Source of the DNA: Clostridia bacterium
Lineage (GTDB): Bacteria; Bacillota; Clostridia; Christensenellales; Pumilibacteraceae
DNA length: 54,206 nt
Direction: 5' to 3'
Assembly (NCBI GenBank): GCA_022791055.1
Contig: JAAVYI010000007.1
Coordinates: forward strand, 1-54,206
The position numbers and the translations under genes are program-made. This document shows positions 6,782-15,597 of this stretch, in pieces. The notes under the pieces were generated by a model. The model had not been told where the DNA came from and searched no databases. It was given only the letters and a program-made list of their open reading frames with translations. How positions within the stretch are numbered: position 1 is the first letter of the stretch; each line of letters opens with the position of its first letter.

Positions 6782-7615
6782 ATGATACACTTCATTGTCA
6801 ATCCCCAAAGCGGGAAAGGGACGGGCGAAAAACTGTGGCGCAAATTGCAAGCGGTGCTCGACAGTCGCCACGTAGACTATACGGTCCATATGACTGTCGA
6901 TAAAGCGGACACGGTCGCGGCCGCCCGCAAATGTAGCGGCAACATTTTGTGCGCGATCGGCGGCGACGGAACGTTCCACGATGTGCTGAACGGCGCCGAC
7001 CTTGCGAGGACTGCGATCGGCTTTATCCCCAACGGCAGAGGTAACGACTTCGCGTTCGGGACGCCGCTCAAAAGTGACCCGTTCGAGGCGCTCGAGGCGG
7101 TGCTGGCCGGTCGCGAAAAGACGATCGATTACATAGACGTTTCGGGTATACGCTGTCTGAACGTCGCGGGGACAGGGCTGGACGTCGCCGTACTAAAGCG
7201 GGTGTACGACGGACAGGCGCACACCTACTTCGGGTCGTTGGTGTACAATATCAAGCACTTTACGCCGTACCGTGTCAAGGTGCATTCCGACGACGGGCAG
7301 TTCGAGGGCGACTGCGTGATGGTCGGCGTGTGCAACGGCACGCAGATCGGCGGCGGCATTCGCATTTCGCCGCTGTCGAAGATCGACGACGGCAAACTGA
7401 ATATCGTCATCATGACCATGCCGGAAAAACGACTGATGCGCAGCCTATTGACATTCAAAAAGGGTAAACACATGGACATGCCGTACACGCGCCACTTTTT
7501 GACCGACCGCGTAGAGGTAGACGCGCCCGCGCTGCTCATTCAGCTCGACGGCGAGATCTACGACGTACCGCTGCATTGTTCCGTCGTCAAAAACGGATTG
7601 CGTACATTTTATTGA
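6782..7615 (+). CDS. Diacylglycerol/lipid kinase family protein (YegS/BmrU-like)
   Basis: A 277-residue protein of the NAD/diacylglycerol-kinase fold. It starts MIHFIVNPQSGKG, the conserved first strand and nucleotide loop, and has the catalytic-domain motif IGGDGTFHDVLNG (about residues 59-71) and IPNGRGNDFA (about 81-90). The C-terminal beta-sandwich domain carries NGTQIGGG and LQLDGE-like (IQLDGEIYD) segments. Family members phosphorylate diacylglycerol or related lipids with ATP at the inner face of the membrane; the exact lipid is not readable here. The ATG is fixed by homology and lies 6 bases after a -10 box with no Shine-Dalgarno sequence. Confidence 0.9.
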   Translation: MIHFIVNPQSGKGTGEKLWRKLQAVLDSRHVDYTVHMTVDKADTVAAARKCSGNILCAIGGDGTFHDVLNGADLARTAIGFIPNGRGNDFAFGTPLKSDPFEALEAVLAGREKTIDYIDVSGIRCLNVAGTGLDVAVLKRVYDGQAHTYFGSLVYNIKHFTPYRVKVHSDDGQFEGDCVMVGVCNGTQIGGGIRISPLSKIDDGKLNIVIMTMPEKRLMRSLLTFKKGKHMDMPYTRHFLTDRVEVDAPALLIQLDGEIYDVPLHCSVVKNGLRTFY

Positions 7616-7682
7616 TTCCCGACACATAAGCGGCTGCCGATCACGCTGATGACGATATAAACGTTTTAGGTGAATAGTTTGC

Positions 7683-7713
7683 AAGCCGCACGGGATCGCC
7701 GCGCGGCTTTTGA
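7683..7713 (+). terminator. Probable terminator after the lipid-kinase gene
   Basis: AAGCCGC / GCGGCTT stem with an inner CGG-GAT-CGC pairing, followed by TTGACATT. The T tract is short. Confidence 0.6.
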
Positions 7714-7756
7714 CATTAAAAACACATTATAAATAGGTGCGTAAAACGCTAAGGGC

Positions 7757-7785
7757 TTGACAAACGGCGGCGCGCGGTGTACGCT
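7757..7785 (+). promoter_or_regulatory. Promoter of the ABC exporter operon
   Basis: TTGACA and TACGCT with a 17-base spacer. The leader contains an AAGGAA ribosome binding site ahead of the ATG at 7816. Confidence 0.55.
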
Positions 7786-7815
7786 TACATATATATAAAG
7801 ATATAAGGAAACGAT

Positions 7816-8739
7816 ATGGCAAATTGCATGGAGATAACTGGCCTGAAAAAGCGGTACGGCGAAGTCGAGGCGGTGCGCGGTATCGATTTTACCGTGCCCG
7901 GCGGCAGCCTGTTCGCATTTTTGGGCGTCAACGGCGCGGGCAAAAGCACGACGATCAATATTCTGTGTTCGATCCTCAAAAAGGACGAGGGCGCCGTTAC
8001 GATCAACGGCTTCGACCTCGACCGCGAGGCGGACAAGATTCGGCCGACCGTCGGCATCGTGTTTCAAAACACCGTGCTCGACAGCCGGCTAACGGTGCGC
8101 GATAATTTGGCTACGCGCGCGGCGCTCTACGGGTTGCGCGGAAAGGCGTTGAACGCGCGACTGGATTTTTTGCGCGACACGTTGGACATGGGAGAATTTT
8201 TCAACCGTCCGTTCGGCAAGCTGTCCGGCGGCCAAAAGCGGCGCGCCGACATTGCGCGCGGACTGTTGCACAGCCCGAAAACGCTGTTTCTCGACGAGCC
8301 GACGACCGGCCTCGATCCCAAGTCGCGGCAAGCGGTTTGGAACGTGGTCGGCCGACTGAAAGCGGAAACGGGCATGACGGTGTTTTTGACGACGCACTAT
8401 ATGGAAGAGGCGGCGCGCGCCGATGACGTTGTTATTATGGACAGCGGCGCGATCGTCGCGCACGGCACGCCCAACGAACTGAAGAACGCCTATTCGGGCG
8501 ATTATCTGCTGCTGTATGCGCCGCAGGACGCGGCGACCGACAAGCGTTTGATCGACTTCGGGTTTGCGCCGAAGTACGAGCGTGACCGTTACCGTATCAA
8601 AATCGAATCGGGCGCGCGGGCGGTCGAATTTTTTGCTAAGTTCCCGGCCTATGCCGTCGACTTCGAGCTGGTCAAAGGCGATATGGACGACGTGTTTTTG
8701 AACGCGACCGGTCGGGATCTGAAGGAGGAAACGCTATGA
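7816..8739 (+). CDS. ABC transporter ATP-binding protein, DrrA-like
   Basis: A 307-residue ATPase of an ABC-2 type exporter. Motifs are Walker A GVNGAGKST (about residues 37-45), signature LSGGQKRR (about 136-143), Walker B TLFLDEPTTG (about 156-165) and switch histidine in TTHYMEEA. A C-terminal extension of about 85 residues (DYLLLYAPQDA onward) is typical of DrrA/CcmA-type drug, lipid or polysaccharide exporters. It overlaps the permease gene in an ATGA junction, so the two subunits are translated together. The substrate cannot be read from the sequence. Confidence 0.94.
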   Translation: MANCMEITGLKKRYGEVEAVRGIDFTVPGGSLFAFLGVNGAGKSTTINILCSILKKDEGAVTINGFDLDREADKIRPTVGIVFQNTVLDSRLTVRDNLATRAALYGLRGKALNARLDFLRDTLDMGEFFNRPFGKLSGGQKRRADIARGLLHSPKTLFLDEPTTGLDPKSRQAVWNVVGRLKAETGMTVFLTTHYMEEAARADDVVIMDSGAIVAHGTPNELKNAYSGDYLLLYAPQDAATDKRLIDFGFAPKYERDRYRIKIESGARAVEFFAKFPAYAVDFELVKGDMDDVFLNATGRDLKEETL

Positions 8740-9644
8740 GCCTGACCGATCAACTATACGCGCTGTCGCGGTTGGTGCGGCGCAATCTCAAGTTGTTTTT
8801 AAAAGATAAGGCGGCGGTATTTTTCTCGTTGCTCGCGCCGATGATCGTGCTGCTGCTGTTCTTGCTGTTTTTGGGCGATATGCAGGTCGACACGGTGGCC
8901 GGCTTTCTCGATGCGGCGGGCGTTGCGTACACCGATAAGACGGTACATGCGTTTGTCGACAGTTGGATGTTCGCCGGCGTGATGGGCGTCGCCTGTATTA
9001 CTGTTTCGTTCGGCGCCAACGGCGTCATGGTCGAGGATAAACAGCACGGGCTGCTCGACGACTACACGGCGTCGCCGGTGCGCGGCTGGGTGGTGACGGC
9101 CGCCTACTTTATCTTCAACTTCATCGTCACGTCGCTGATCTGTCTGTCGGTGCTGTTCGTCAGCTTTATCTACCTGGCGGCGTTCGGGCGGTTCTATATG
9201 AATGCGGCGACCGCGTTCGCGCTGATCGGCCTGACGCTCGTTTCCGCGCTGTCGGCGACGGTGATCACCGTGTTTATCGCCTCGTTCTTTCAGAGCAACA
9301 ACGCGTTTTCGGCCTTTTCGGGCATCTTGAGCGCGGCTGTCGGTTTTGTCATCGGCGCGTATATGCCGCTTTCGATGTACCCGAAAGCCATTCAATACAT
9401 TGTGCTGTTCGTACCCGGCAGCTATTCGGCCGCCCTGTATCGCAGCCTGTTCATGCAAGCGCCGCTCGACGCGCTGTGCGGCAGCGTGCCGGCAATGGCC
9501 GAGGAGATCGGCAAAGATTTTTCGATGCAGATGAACTTCTTCGGCCACACCGTGCCGCAGGGACTGCTGTGGGGACTGCTGGCCGCATCGATCGCGCTGT
9601 TTGTACTGCTCGGCATTCTCGTGCCGCGCGGCAAGAAAAAATAA
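8736..9644 (+). CDS. ABC-2 type transporter permease
   Basis: A 302-residue membrane subunit partnering the preceding ATPase. It has a first membrane segment after a short cytoplasmic helix (KDKAAVFFSLLAPMIVLLLFLLF, about residues 26-48), an external loop, then five more hydrophobic segments ending about residue 298. The segment GVMVEDKQHGLLDDYTASPVRGW is the amphipathic coupling region seen in DrrB-like permeases. A sequence GAYMPLSMYPKAIQYIVLF before the last external loop also fits the family. It probably dimerises with two copies of the ATPase to export a hydrophobic compound or lipid. Confidence 0.92.
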   Translation: MSLTDQLYALSRLVRRNLKLFLKDKAAVFFSLLAPMIVLLLFLLFLGDMQVDTVAGFLDAAGVAYTDKTVHAFVDSWMFAGVMGVACITVSFGANGVMVEDKQHGLLDDYTASPVRGWVVTAAYFIFNFIVTSLICLSVLFVSFIYLAAFGRFYMNAATAFALIGLTLVSALSATVITVFIASFFQSNNAFSAFSGILSAAVGFVIGAYMPLSMYPKAIQYIVLFVPGSYSAALYRSLFMQAPLDALCGSVPAMAEEIGKDFSMQMNFFGHTVPQGLLWGLLAASIALFVLLGILVPRGKKK

Positions 9645-9666
9645 AAAAGTTGAGGGACATAGCAAA

Positions 9667-10176
9667 ATGAAAGTAGCTTTAAAGCAAAGAAACAGCAAAA
9701 TGTGCATCATGTGCGGACTTGACAACGAGTACGGCGTCCGCGCGCCCTTTTACAGTATGGAGGACGGCAGCGTCATGACGGTGTTTCGCTACCGTCCCCA
9801 GCACCAAAGCTACCCCGGCCGCGTGCACGGCGGACTGATCACCAGTATGCTCGACGAAATGGGACTGCGCGCGCTGTGGGCGAAAGAGGGGACGGAGGAG
9901 ACGTTCGGCGTCACCTTTTCGCTCGAAACCAAGTTTCGCAAGCCCGTCCCGTATGACGAGGACATCATAGGCCGCGGCATTGTCGTCAAAGACACCCCGC
10001 GTTTTTGTAAGTCCGAAGTGTTTTTGCACGACCGCTACGGCAATATACTCGCCAACGGCACTGTCAATTATATCAAACTCGACACCCAAACGATCGCCGA
10101 AAACGTCGACGCCCACGAAGAAATGTGCTACCTGATCGCCGACGGCGTCACCGAAATCGAGTTTATAAAAGAGTAG
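9667..10176 (+). CDS. PaaI-like hotdog-fold thioesterase
   Basis: A 169-residue cytoplasmic protein of the hotdog superfamily. The catalytic-helix region reads GRVHGGLITSMLDEMG (about residues 56-71), with HGG and a downstream Asp/Glu typical of PaaI-type acyl-CoA thioesterases. An N-terminal extension with CIMCGL (two cysteines) is common in clostridial members. It probably hydrolyses an acyl-CoA; the acyl group is unknown. GAGGGAC lies 13 bases upstream of the ATG. It follows the ABC permease by 22 bases and may be cotranscribed. Confidence 0.85.
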   Translation: MKVALKQRNSKMCIMCGLDNEYGVRAPFYSMEDGSVMTVFRYRPQHQSYPGRVHGGLITSMLDEMGLRALWAKEGTEETFGVTFSLETKFRKPVPYDEDIIGRGIVVKDTPRFCKSEVFLHDRYGNILANGTVNYIKLDTQTIAENVDAHEEMCYLIADGVTEIEFIKE

Positions 10177-10189
10177 AAATCGCAGAAAT

Positions 10190-10345
10190 TTGCGCATCAC
10201 AGCTAAAATCAATGTCAATACCGCCCCCGAAACGAAGCGGGCGGCCGAGGCGCTTTTTGAAGCGATAGGCATGAATATGACTACCGCGATCAACGTCTTT
10301 TTGAAAAAAGCGATTCAGTATAAGGGAAGCCCCTTTGATGTATCC
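10190..10345 (+). pseudogene. Remnant of a RelB/DinJ-family antitoxin gene
   Basis: About 50 residues from a TTG codon (ITAKINVNTAPETKRAAEALFE, GMNMTTAINVFLKKAIQ, GSPFDVSV) match the ribbon-helix-helix start of RelB/DinJ antitoxins. After FDVSV the frame runs into unrelated sequence, and the usual acidic toxin-binding tail is missing. There is no ATG, no ribosome binding site and no RelE/YafQ toxin gene next to it. I read it as a decayed antitoxin from a lost toxin-antitoxin pair. Confidence 0.7.
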
Positions 10346-10451
10346 GTTGCAAGACGGGAATCAGTATCAAAGGGGGCAAACGGCGGCATATGTCCGCGCT
10401 TTTGCGACTTAAAGTCTTTTTATTTTTTTGAAACTTTTGTCTTACGTTTTC

Positions 10452-10480
10452 GCAAGCCTTGTATCGGCTTGCTTTTTTTT
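10452..10480 (+). terminator. Rho-independent terminator
   Basis: GCAAGCC-TTGTATC-GGCTTGC followed by eight T. It separates the antitoxin remnant from metG. The rest of 10346-10549 holds only the metG leader and the -10-like TAAAAT at about 10492. Confidence 0.9.
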
Positions 10481-10549
10481 GGGGCGTGTGCTAAAATATA
10501 GGCGTATATCGACTTTTTTATTAGGCGAAGGCAAGGAGGCCGAACGACG

Positions 10550-12487
10550 ATGAAACAACCCTTTTATTTGACGACGCCGATCTATTATCCGAGCGGCAAG
10601 TGGCATTTGGGGCATTGCTACACCACCGTATACGGGGACAGCATTGCGCGTTACAAGCGTATGCGCGGCTATGACGTTTTTTATCTGACCGGCACCGATG
10701 AGCATGGGCAGAAGATCGAGCAACGCGCGGCGGCGGCGGGGGTCACGCCCAAAGTTTTCGTTGACGGGCTGGTCGCCGACATCAAACGGCTGTGGGAGCT
10801 GATGGATATTTCGTATACCAAGTTCATCCGCACCACCGACGCCGAACACGTCGCTTGCGTGCAGAAGATTTTTAAAAAGCTGTACGAGCAGGGCGACATT
10901 TATAAGGCGACTTATAAAGGCAAGTACTGTGCGCCGTGCGAGTCGTTCTGGACGGAAACGCAGTTAAAGGACGGCAAGTGTCCCGACTGCGGCCGCGAAG
11001 TCGTCGAGGCCGAAGAAGAAAGCTATTTTTTCCGCTTGACCAAGTACGCGCCGCAGGTCAGAAAACTGTTGACCGAAACCGACTTTTTAAGCCCGAAGTC
11101 GCGCGTCAACGAAATGGTCAACAACTTCATCGACAACGATCTGACCGATCTCGCCGTTTCGCGCACCTCGTTCAAGTGGGGCATTCCCGTCGAGTTCGAC
11201 CCCGGCCACATCGTCTATGTGTGGGTCGACGCGCTCAGCAACTATATTTCGGCGCTCGGGTATCTGTCGGGCGACGACAAAAATTATCAAAAATACTGGC
11301 CGTGCGATTTGCACCTGATGGCTAAGGAAATCGTGCGCTTTCATTCGATCATTTGGCCGGCCATTCTCCTGGCGCTCGGGCTGCCGCTGCCCAAAAAAGA
11401 GATCGGCCACGGCTGGCTGCTGTTCGACGGCGACAAGATGAGTAAGAGTAAAGGCAACGTAGCCGACCCGTTCCCGCTGGCCGAACGCTACGGCGTCGAC
11501 GCGCTCCGCTACTATCTGTTGCGCGCCATGCCGTTCGGCGCGGACGGGGCGTACACCGACGAAACGTTTTTGACGCGGATCAACGCCGACATCGTCAACG
11601 ACCTCGGCAACCTCGTCAAGCGCACGCTCGCCATGTCCAAGCAATATTTCGACGGCAAAGTCGCGCAGATTGCGCCGTCGGACGAGGACGCCGCTTTCGT
11701 CGGCATGATCGAGGGACTGACCGACAAGGTGTTTGCTTGCATGGATGAGTACATGCCCAACCGCGCGCTCGAGGAGATTTTTGCGCTCGTCTCGCGCGCC
11801 AACAAATATATCGATGAAACAGCGCCGTGGGCGCTCAACAAGGACCCGGCAAAGCGCGGCCGCTTGCAACAAGTCATGTATAATCTGCTCGAGGCCTTGC
11901 GGGTGGTCGCAATCTGCTTGCAACCGTTTTTGACGCGCATTCCCAAACAGATTTTCGACGGGTTGGGGATCGCGCCGGTCGGATTCGAGGCGGCGCAGTA
12001 CGGAAAAGGCAAGGCGTATACGACCGTCGAGCAGCCGCCGATCATGCTGCGGCTGGACATTGCCAAAGAGTTGAAAGCGCTTGCCGGCGAAGAGCCGCAA
12101 ACAAAATCGGAAAAGAAAGAAACGGAAAAGAAGGATAAAAAGGATATGGAAGAGAAAGAGACAGGTATCATCACCATTGACGAATTTTTCAAAACACAAC
12201 TCAAAGTGGCCGAAGTGGTCGCTTGCGAAAAAGTCGAAAAGGCCGACAAGCTACTGAAACTGACGCTCAAAGTCGGCGAGGAGACGCGCACCGTCGTCAG
12301 CGGGATCGCCAAGTCGTACACGCCCGAAGAAATGGTCGGAAAGCGCGTTGTTCTGGTCGCCAACCTCAAGCCGGCCAAACTGCGCGGTATCGAGAGCCAA
12401 GGCATGATTTTGTGCGCGACCGACGGCGACGGGGTCGTACTCGTTTCGCCCGAAAAGGTTGTGGCGAGCGGCAGCGAAGTATGCTAG
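10550..12487 (+). CDS. metG: Methionyl-tRNA synthetase with C-terminal tRNA-binding domain
   Basis: A 645-residue class I synthetase that charges tRNA-Met. It has the HIGH-type motif PSGKWHLGHCY (about residues 12-22), a zinc-binding knuckle with CAPC and CPDC (about 127-148), the WVDALSNY segment, KMSKSKGN (about 298-305), an anticodon-binding helical domain, a Lys/Glu-rich linker (about 517-540), and a C-terminal EMAP-II-like OB fold (about 545-645) used for dimerisation and tRNA binding. A strong AAGGAGG lies 10 bases upstream of the ATG. Its last 7 bases overlap tatD, the usual clostridial metG-tatD arrangement. Confidence 0.97.
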   Translation: MKQPFYLTTPIYYPSGKWHLGHCYTTVYGDSIARYKRMRGYDVFYLTGTDEHGQKIEQRAAAAGVTPKVFVDGLVADIKRLWELMDISYTKFIRTTDAEHVACVQKIFKKLYEQGDIYKATYKGKYCAPCESFWTETQLKDGKCPDCGREVVEAEEESYFFRLTKYAPQVRKLLTETDFLSPKSRVNEMVNNFIDNDLTDLAVSRTSFKWGIPVEFDPGHIVYVWVDALSNYISALGYLSGDDKNYQKYWPCDLHLMAKEIVRFHSIIWPAILLALGLPLPKKEIGHGWLLFDGDKMSKSKGNVADPFPLAERYGVDALRYYLLRAMPFGADGAYTDETFLTRINADIVNDLGNLVKRTLAMSKQYFDGKVAQIAPSDEDAAFVGMIEGLTDKVFACMDEYMPNRALEEIFALVSRANKYIDETAPWALNKDPAKRGRLQQVMYNLLEALRVVAICLQPFLTRIPKQIFDGLGIAPVGFEAAQYGKGKAYTTVEQPPIMLRLDIAKELKALAGEEPQTKSEKKETEKKDKKDMEEKETGIITIDEFFKTQLKVAEVVACEKVEKADKLLKLTLKVGEETRTVVSGIAKSYTPEEMVGKRVVLVANLKPAKLRGIESQGMILCATDGDGVVLVSPEKVVASGSEVC

Positions 12488-13254
12488 TCGACGCGCACGC
12501 GCATTTGACCGACCCGCGCTACGGTGATGTGGCGGGGCTTGTCGGCAATATGGAGTCGGACGGCCTGGAGAAGATCGTCACCGTCGGTTTCGATTTGGCC
12601 TCCAGTATCGAGGGCAAGGTTTTGGCCGAACGGTTCGAAAACGTCTATTTCACCTGCGGCGTACACCCGAGCGACAGCAAAGGCCTTGACGAAACGCAAG
12701 TGCAAAAGCTACTTGAACTGACGCGGCACCCCAAGTGCGTGGCGGTGGGCGAGATCGGTCTCGACTACCACTACGAGGACACCGACCGCGACGCGCAGGC
12801 GCGCGCGCTTAGGTTGCAACTCGAACTGGTGCGACAGGCGGATCTGCCGGTTGTCTTTCATCTGCGCGACGCCTACGGTGATTTCGACGCGCAAGTTGTG
12901 CCGTATCTCAAAAAGTTGCCGCGCGGCGCGGTGTTGCACTGCTATTCGGGGTCGAAAGAATTTGCTTTACAGTACGTAAGGCGCGACTTTTATTTTTCGT
13001 TTACCGGTTCGATCACGTTTAAAAACAACCGCACGGCGGCCGAAGTATTGCCGATCGTTCCGCGCGAGCGTTTGTTAGTCGAGACCGACTGCCCGTATCT
13101 GACGCCCGAGCCGCACCGCGGCACGCTCAACTATCCCGCGTACGTGCGTTTTGTGGCCGAAAAGGCGGCGGCGCTGCGTGGAGAAACACTCGAGGATCTT
13201 ACCGCATATACAACAAATAACGCATATCGCTTTTATCATAAAATGACGCAATAG
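12481..13254 (+). CDS. tatD: TatD family metal-dependent DNase
   Basis: A 257-residue TIM-barrel hydrolase. Metal ligands are visible in HAHLTD (H6, H8), VGEIGLDYH (Glu about 93), VFHLRDA, LHCYSG and ETDCPYLTPEPH (Asp about 204). Family members degrade DNA 3'-5' and have been linked to DNA quality control; cellular roles differ. The ATG overlaps the end of metG by 7 bases, which implies coupled translation and fixes the start at MLVDAHAHL. A gene of the TatD-linked radical SAM family follows about 2.7 kb downstream, separated by two unknown genes. Confidence 0.93.
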   Translation: MLVDAHAHLTDPRYGDVAGLVGNMESDGLEKIVTVGFDLASSIEGKVLAERFENVYFTCGVHPSDSKGLDETQVQKLLELTRHPKCVAVGEIGLDYHYEDTDRDAQARALRLQLELVRQADLPVVFHLRDAYGDFDAQVVPYLKKLPRGAVLHCYSGSKEFALQYVRRDFYFSFTGSITFKNNRTAAEVLPIVPRERLLVETDCPYLTPEPHRGTLNYPAYVRFVAEKAAALRGETLEDLTAYTTNNAYRFYHKMTQ

Positions 13255-13290
13255 AGCCAAAGTCGTCTTTAGAGAAAAGCCGTAAAGACC

Positions 13291-13394
13291 TTTGTCATTT
13301 CGAGCGAAGTCGAGAAATCCAGCCGAAGGCGCACGAATCAATTATTTTATTTGCTTCGCTAGACCTCTCGGCTTTCGCTCCGAGGGGGACAAAT
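13291..13394. repeat. Short element with imperfect terminal inverted repeats (TTTGTC... family)
   Basis: The left end reads TTTGTCATTTCGAGCGAAG and the right end, reverse-complemented, reads TTTGTCCCCCTCGGAGCGAA. The interior is AT-rich. A second member with related ends lies at 39751-39842. Its size and palindromic ends suggest a MITE- or REP-like intergenic repeat. Confidence 0.65.
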
Positions 13395-13447
13395 GGTATG
13401 TTTGTGCCATTACCTTTTGACTTTGACTCTATTGATCGGGAGGACGT

Positions 13448-13963
13448 ATGAACGAGGAAGAACGCGAAGCATTTTCGCAGATGCGCGAGGACATCGACAC
13501 GGCAGAACTGTTTCGGGAGAATTTCACCGAGGCGGTCGATCTGTTCGGCAACGTCGACTTTTTGGAATGGTTGGGCGACGCCGAGGCGGCGTGCGAATTT
13601 GCCGACGTGTTTGACGAGGCGCTCGATTTCTGCGCGTTTGCCGACAGTTTCGACGAGGCCAACGAAGTCGCGCGTTGCTTAGTCGACAGCGATTGCGCCA
13701 TGCACCCGATCGCCAAAAAGTTCTTTTTACAGGCGGCGAAAGCGGTTTTTTCCGACGCGTTCGAACGGCTGTGTACCCGTTACGACGTTTCCGTCGGCGT
13801 GACGATCCCCGAAAGCGTGGAGACGGTTTTAAAGTTGCAACGCGAAAACCGCACGGCGCGGCTGGGCGCGGTGCTGGTGTACTGGTATCTGTACGATCGG
13901 CTCGACGGCGACAACGCCAAACAGAAGATCGACGTGTTGGCCGAATACGGCGTTCGGTTGTAA
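13448..13963 (+). CDS. Unknown acidic protein sharing a module with the next gene
   Basis: A 171-residue soluble, very acidic protein without signal peptide or membrane segment. It is rich in Asp, Glu, Phe and Ala, and the first 80 residues carry repeated FADxFDEA-like helices (EFADVFDEALDF, AFADSFDEANEV). Near the C-terminus the motif YWYLYDRLDGD (about residues 144-154) closely resembles FYAVYDRLHGD and FYAVYDDLGGT in the 540-residue protein encoded just downstream. The ribosome binding site is GGGAGG, 5 bases before the ATG. The gene lies 9 bases from its partner. I do not recognise a named family; a helical adaptor or binding role is only a guess. Confidence 0.75.
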   Translation: MNEEEREAFSQMREDIDTAELFRENFTEAVDLFGNVDFLEWLGDAEAACEFADVFDEALDFCAFADSFDEANEVARCLVDSDCAMHPIAKKFFLQAAKAVFSDAFERLCTRYDVSVGVTIPESVETVLKLQRENRTARLGAVLVYWYLYDRLDGDNAKQKIDVLAEYGVRL

Positions 13964-13972
13964 GGAGGCTGT

Positions 13973-15595
13973 ATGCGTAGATTTTTTCGAAAACTGTTTG
14001 CGTTTGTCGGCGTGATCGGCGCAATGTGCTTTTTCGCCTTTATCGTGTGCGCGTCGCAAAAGGATCCCGCCGGGTATGCCGACTATCATTTGAAAGAACA
14101 CACCGTGCAAGACGGACCGTACGCGGGTTACACCGAGATATACGGCACGATCGAGAGCGGCTACACGTTAAAAGATTTGACGCTGAAGATCGGCTACTAT
14201 CCGCCTAAGACCAATCAACTCGAATATGTCGACGTGCATTTCGGCACGGTCGAAAAAGGGACGACCGAGGTTCGCGTCGTCATCGACATTTTGGGCGAGA
14301 ATTTCCACAACGAAAAAGAGGGCTACGGACCGAATATCTACGAAAAGCATTCTTCTTCGCGGCCGTACCGTCTGCCCAAGTGGCTGTTTTTGGGCGGCGC
14401 GATCCTATGTTTTGCAACCGTCTTTATCGCGATGATGCGCAATGCGAAAAAGACGACTTACAGAGATACGCCGCACACGGTCGAGGTGTTCGACGGGTAC
14501 GGCGCGGCCGGGGGCGACGATACTGCGGTTGACCGCGTTGCGCCGCCGTCTAAGCGTCTATTTGACAAGGCGACGCGGGTGCACACCGACACGCCGCGCA
14601 CCCAACAGGAAAAATTCGACGCGCTCGAATACGCCGCCATGACGACGGTGAATACGCGCGCTGCGGAACGGTACTTTTTCGAGGACGTGCATTTTTACGA
14701 CGAAGTGCGCAGCGAGTTGTTGGCGACGGGAAAATACAAAGTGTACGACGACGCCGAAAAGAACGACTTTTTATTCTGCTGCGACATGGTGCGCACCGAG
14801 GCGAGTTGGGAAGATATGCTGCGCGTTGTCTGTTACGACTGCTACGACGAGCTGACCGAAAGCGAAGCGAAAGCCGTCGATAAGGGTAACGATGCTAAGT
14901 TAGCCGAAGTCATCGACCGCTATAAGGCGACCGACGAATCGCGCAAACACTGTTTCTATGCCGTGTACGACCGCTTGCACGGGGACACGTGCGCGGAACG
15001 CTGGAACGAGTTCGTTTCGATCGCCGGCGCGGGCGAGCGCGTCGAGATCGAGGCGGTCGAAACGCAACCGACCCCGGAAGTTGCCGCCACGCCCGCAGCG
15101 CCCGCAATACCCGTGCCGGTCGTTCCGACAACACGGGAAGAAACGCCGCAAGCGCCGACGAAAGAAACCGCGGCCGCGCCCGTTCGACGAAAAGCGTTCG
15201 CGTTTATCGCCGAAAACGAGGCGGACGTGATCGAGTTGTTTGCCGATTACCAAACGGTCAAGCGCGTGCGCGTGCAGTGGGAGAACGAGCGGACGTTCCC
15301 CGACGACGTCGAGTTGCTGTCTACGCTCGACCCCGACGACTTCCGTCTGTTTATCGCGACCGCGCGCAACCGAATGGCGCAAAACTTTCTCGACCGCTTG
15401 GATAAAAAGTCGATGAAGGCGTTCCGCAAAGCGACGCTTGCCGAAAAGGCCGAAATCTTCCGCGATATGCCGAGCGCCGACCGCCCCGAAGTCGAAGAAG
15501 GCTTTTTCTACGCCGTGTACGACGATTTGGGCGGCACCGACGAGGATGTTAAGCGCGAACGGTTCGAGCGGCTTATCGCAGGCCGATTCGAGTAA
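13973..15595 (+). CDS. Unknown two-pass membrane protein with two copies of a cytoplasmic module
   Basis: A 540-residue protein. A first membrane segment (about residues 12-28) and a second one (about 136-157) enclose an external domain of about 105 residues whose beta pattern (GTIESGYTLKDLTLKIGYY) resembles FxLyD/Ig-like domains. The long cytoplasmic part has two modules of about 130 residues separated by an Ala/Pro/Thr-rich linker (about 365-403). Each module ends in the same motif: FYAVYDRLHGD (about 326-336) and FYAVYDDLGGT (about 509-519), followed by a charged helix ending in IAG. The upstream 171-residue protein carries the same motif. AGGAGG precedes the ATG. No enzyme motif is visible and the function is unknown. 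Confidence 0.78.
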   Translation: MRRFFRKLFAFVGVIGAMCFFAFIVCASQKDPAGYADYHLKEHTVQDGPYAGYTEIYGTIESGYTLKDLTLKIGYYPPKTNQLEYVDVHFGTVEKGTTEVRVVIDILGENFHNEKEGYGPNIYEKHSSSRPYRLPKWLFLGGAILCFATVFIAMMRNAKKTTYRDTPHTVEVFDGYGAAGGDDTAVDRVAPPSKRLFDKATRVHTDTPRTQQEKFDALEYAAMTTVNTRAAERYFFEDVHFYDEVRSELLATGKYKVYDDAEKNDFLFCCDMVRTEASWEDMLRVVCYDCYDELTESEAKAVDKGNDAKLAEVIDRYKATDESRKHCFYAVYDRLHGDTCAERWNEFVSIAGAGERVEIEAVETQPTPEVAATPAAPAIPVPVVPTTREETPQAPTKETAAAPVRRKAFAFIAENEADVIELFADYQTVKRVRVQWENERTFPDDVELLSTLDPDDFRLFIATARNRMAQNFLDRLDKKSMKAFRKATLAEKAEIFRDMPSADRPEVEEGFFYAVYDDLGGTDEDVKRERFERLIAGRFE

Positions 15596-15597
15596 AG

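Noticed and set aside
12223..12480. An 86-residue extension of TatD inside metG
   Set aside because: It is the shifted frame of the metG tRNA-binding domain; MLVDAHAHL is the normal TatD start.
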